From contig OW121846.1 in the NCBI GenBank assembly GCA_933228895.1, positions 47,944,107 to 48,008,106 on the forward strand: a DNA stretch of 64,000 bases. The letters are read 5' to 3'. Positions within the stretch are counted from its first letter, which is position 1. Every line of letters begins with the position of its first letter. Origin of the DNA: Platycnemis pennipes (taxonomy: Eukaryota > Arthropoda > Insecta > Odonata > Platycnemididae). The notes beneath the pieces were generated by a model. That model was not told where the DNA came from. It searched no databases and saw only the letters and a list, made by a program, of their open reading frames with translations. Made by a program: the position numbers and the translations under genes. Positions 61,611-64,000 of the stretch are shown in pieces.

Positions 61611-63545
61611 GAATAAATATATATTTTTGTAACGAAATTCTAAAATATTTGCGTACGTGTAGGGTTTTATACTTTATTTGTACTTTTCTATGATTTAACT
61701 GTTAGCCACATTCATTCAATATTCCTGGTTGCAATCATTGGGATTTTAAGCAATTATAGTTGCCTTGAATTCCAGAGGTAAATTTTCCTGAAGGAAGGCT
61801 GAAGGAAATTAAATATTCTTTTGCTGGTTTTTTTAAATGTCTTACCGATATTTACGTCAAAATATTATTCCAATACTTAGTTGGTGCGGATGATGAAGAA
61901 AACTGAGCAACTTCGTACAATTTGTATGACTACTGAAGTAGGAAAATTATTCCTCTAGGACAACATAAAAATATGGGCTCTTGATTTGACATACTTGTAG
62001 TATGCATAAGAAGTAATGAGGTTTGGAGGTATTACAAGCCTAATTTTCATATTGTTTTAATACTCTGGAATTCTCTCCATGATTCCTATTCTACCCACTC
62101 AGTTTTTATACCGAAATATCTACCACAGAAAAATATATCCTAATGGAGATCAGTCGTAAACAGAAGTCCACGTAAAATCTAGGAAGAGACGTGCTATAAT
62201 AATTGAAAAATGCCTAATATATTAGGCTGTTGAACGCGCTTTAACCGCTTTGGAAAGGGATAGAAAATGAAGCGAGTCCGACTACTGGTAACAGCAACAA
62301 ATCAAGGGTTCTATTAATTGCTTTTCCCTTAAATAGCAGAGCATACACGTATTATATTGGATGATGTAATATTTTCTTTCCACCTCTAAGGTAAGAATCG
62401 TTGGTGTTATAACTCTTAGTGCACCTATCTCTAAGGCTTTCACGTGGATTCAAATACATTTTACAAACACAACAAATATATATACTCCCAAAGCGATATT
62501 AATGCCAAGCGAAATAGTTGAGAACCTCCATTCCGGCGGTGTGTTGGTTCTGGAAGGTAAACTTCCGACGGGCTGTCGAACATCTTTCTTGTATTTTACG
62601 CATCTTTCATGTTTGGTTTAAGCATATTGGGATTAGGATTCCCACCATTTAACGTAGCGATACTATCAATTATTAAAACTCAATTTAAAATTATTTGGGG
62701 AAATACAGTCGTTTTTTTGCTGCGTTTTACATTGCAACCCAGGTTTCTGCATTAAAAGTATTAATAAATGCAACGGAATTTTACATCTTTAGCATAAAAT
62801 AAAATTTCTGAATAGCATGAATTGATTAATTCCCTTTTCAAAATCACAGGGTCGAGAATACAATAGAAAAACCTAGATTTCAATGCATTATCATCACCCT
62901 CAGGTGCATAAATAACAAGAGTAAACGTTTATTACGTGCTCAGCTTATTTTCTTATGGAGGGGGGAGGGGTTCGAAGGGGTTCATGGTTCGTCAGGCAGA
63001 GGGCAGAGGGGCAGTCCTGAGGTGAGGGTGGTTTGCGAAAGAATGGTGACTCACCGTAATAAGGATTGGTGAAGGAGCGGGGAAGGAATTCATTCGATAT
63101 AGTACATTCGGGTCTCGCAATTTATTTAAAATTTTGAGTTTCTCTAGAGAGTTGAACTCACGTCTATTGACAATGAATGCTAAACTGATAGCAATAAAGT
63201 AACTGTTATATCCTTGGGTTAAATATGCTTCAGGAAAGTAAATTTGCTATCCTCTAGATTTTTGAGAATACTAAAGTGTTCTTTGGTTTGTAATTCAAAA
63301 TTTCTGCTAGTGTGACTCACTAATGTCCCGGCACAGTCACCACACTTGAGTGCCACTCCACTCCGTGTTTTATTTGGTGGTAACTCGTCTTTCCACTAGC
63401 TGAGGAGGGATTTCAAATGTCATTGGATTTGTATGAAATCCAAATGACCTCCTTCGGAAACTTTTTTATTGTTCTCTGCGTTGCGTTACCTAAGAATCTA
63501 ATGGAAACCACCTATTGTTTTCATTGCGTGAATGTCCACTTAGCA

Positions 63546-63923
63546 TTAGGAGTTCAAATGCATGTTGGCGGCTTTTTTAGATAGAAATTTGCCAGTTTCT
63601 TCCGTACGGTATATGTAACAGGAACAATTTTCTTCATGGTATTTATTCTTTTTCAACATTTTCTCGAGAAAAAGAGGAACATTCGCGAGGCGGTTAATGT
63701 AGGAGTGGAGTGCCATGAGCGTCTGTGTATAGTGATGATGAATATCCGCGGGTATCACGTCATCACGAACCCCTGAGACACTCCCCCCTCCTTTATCAAA
63801 TAAGCACGCAAAAAACCTTTTGTTCTTGTCATTTAAGCCCATGATGTTGATGCCAATGGATTGAATCCCGGATTGTGCCATTGTATTCTTGACCCTGTGT
63901 TTTGTAAAAGTGATTAAATACAT
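63546..63923 (-). pseudogene. Possible Penelope-like element fragment
   Basis: The 125-codon minus frame contains MALHSYINRLANVPLFLEKM, which resembles the His-Ser-x-Ile-x-Arg-Leu-x3-Pro-Leu segment after the reverse transcriptase domain in Penelope-like proteins. It continues with a Lys-rich stretch and YRTEETGKFLSKKAANMHL. Upstream DKNKRFFACLFDKGGG has no clear parallel. It might instead be an exon of an unrecognised gene. Confidence 0.4.
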
Positions 63924-64000
63924 TCATGCTATTCGGTAATATTTATCATATATGGAAGAGATATAATCCGTTAGTTTTCCTGGAAATTCGATTCCTCACT

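Overview
The window is eukaryotic nuclear DNA, most likely from an arthropod. It is AT-rich and intron-rich and holds one clear host gene among dense, old and nested transposable elements. No bacterial-style operon, CRISPR array, rRNA gene or intact tRNA gene was seen. The species cannot be named from the sequence. The arthropod call rests on the mix of elements (RTE-like LINEs, RLE-type LINEs, Penelope-like elements, piggyBac, Transib, hAT, pogo-like) and on the adenosine kinase sequence.

Host gene (minus strand, 30854 down to 3697 and beyond the left edge): five consecutive coding exons of adenosine kinase (PfkB family). Splice phases agree at every junction and give 226 residues, about two thirds of a normal enzyme. 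The C-terminal exons with the catalytic Asp are not seen and should lie left of the window. Introns are about 3.8 kb, 12.7 kb, 9.9 kb and 89 bp; the first coding exon holds only 17 coding bases.

Elements by region. 1-1770: RTE-like LINE, frameshifted by a 16-bp tandem duplication just before its catalytic motif. 3226-3360: a hAT-type terminus with GTAGCT repeats. 4930-13850 (ADK intron 3): a Ty3/Gypsy-like relic invaded by a TA-flanked element (7142-8587) and by a second TA-flanked element (9230-13660), which itself carries a TTAA-flanked piggyBac-like insert (9387-10611). 14680-15240: another LINE tail. 18234-18464: a short TTAA-flanked element. 28130-28360: a probable tRNA-derived SINE. 31455-39955: LINE fragments, then an RLE-type LINE split by a 3818-bp Transib element with 961-bp terminal inverted repeats and a decayed, intron-containing RAG1-like transposase. 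40010-41690: a Penelope-like relic on the minus strand. 43262-47600: a decayed piggyBac whose transposase is split by a 1099-bp hAT-like element.

From 47.6 to 64 kb no gene is recognised. A promoter-like patch at 48.38-48.58 kb (RFX X-box, TCACGTGA, TCAGT initiators, splice donor) may mark the untranslated first exon of a plus-strand gene whose coding exons are not recognised here. Other notable patches are a hairpin plus TCGATGA-rich array at 55.6-55.84 kb and possible coding remnants on the minus strand at 61.4 and 63.6 kb.

The best candidate for something unusual is the Transib element at 33620-37437: its ends begin with the exact V(D)J heptamer CACAGTG, it has a 5-bp target duplication, and its inverted repeats are far longer than usual for the family.
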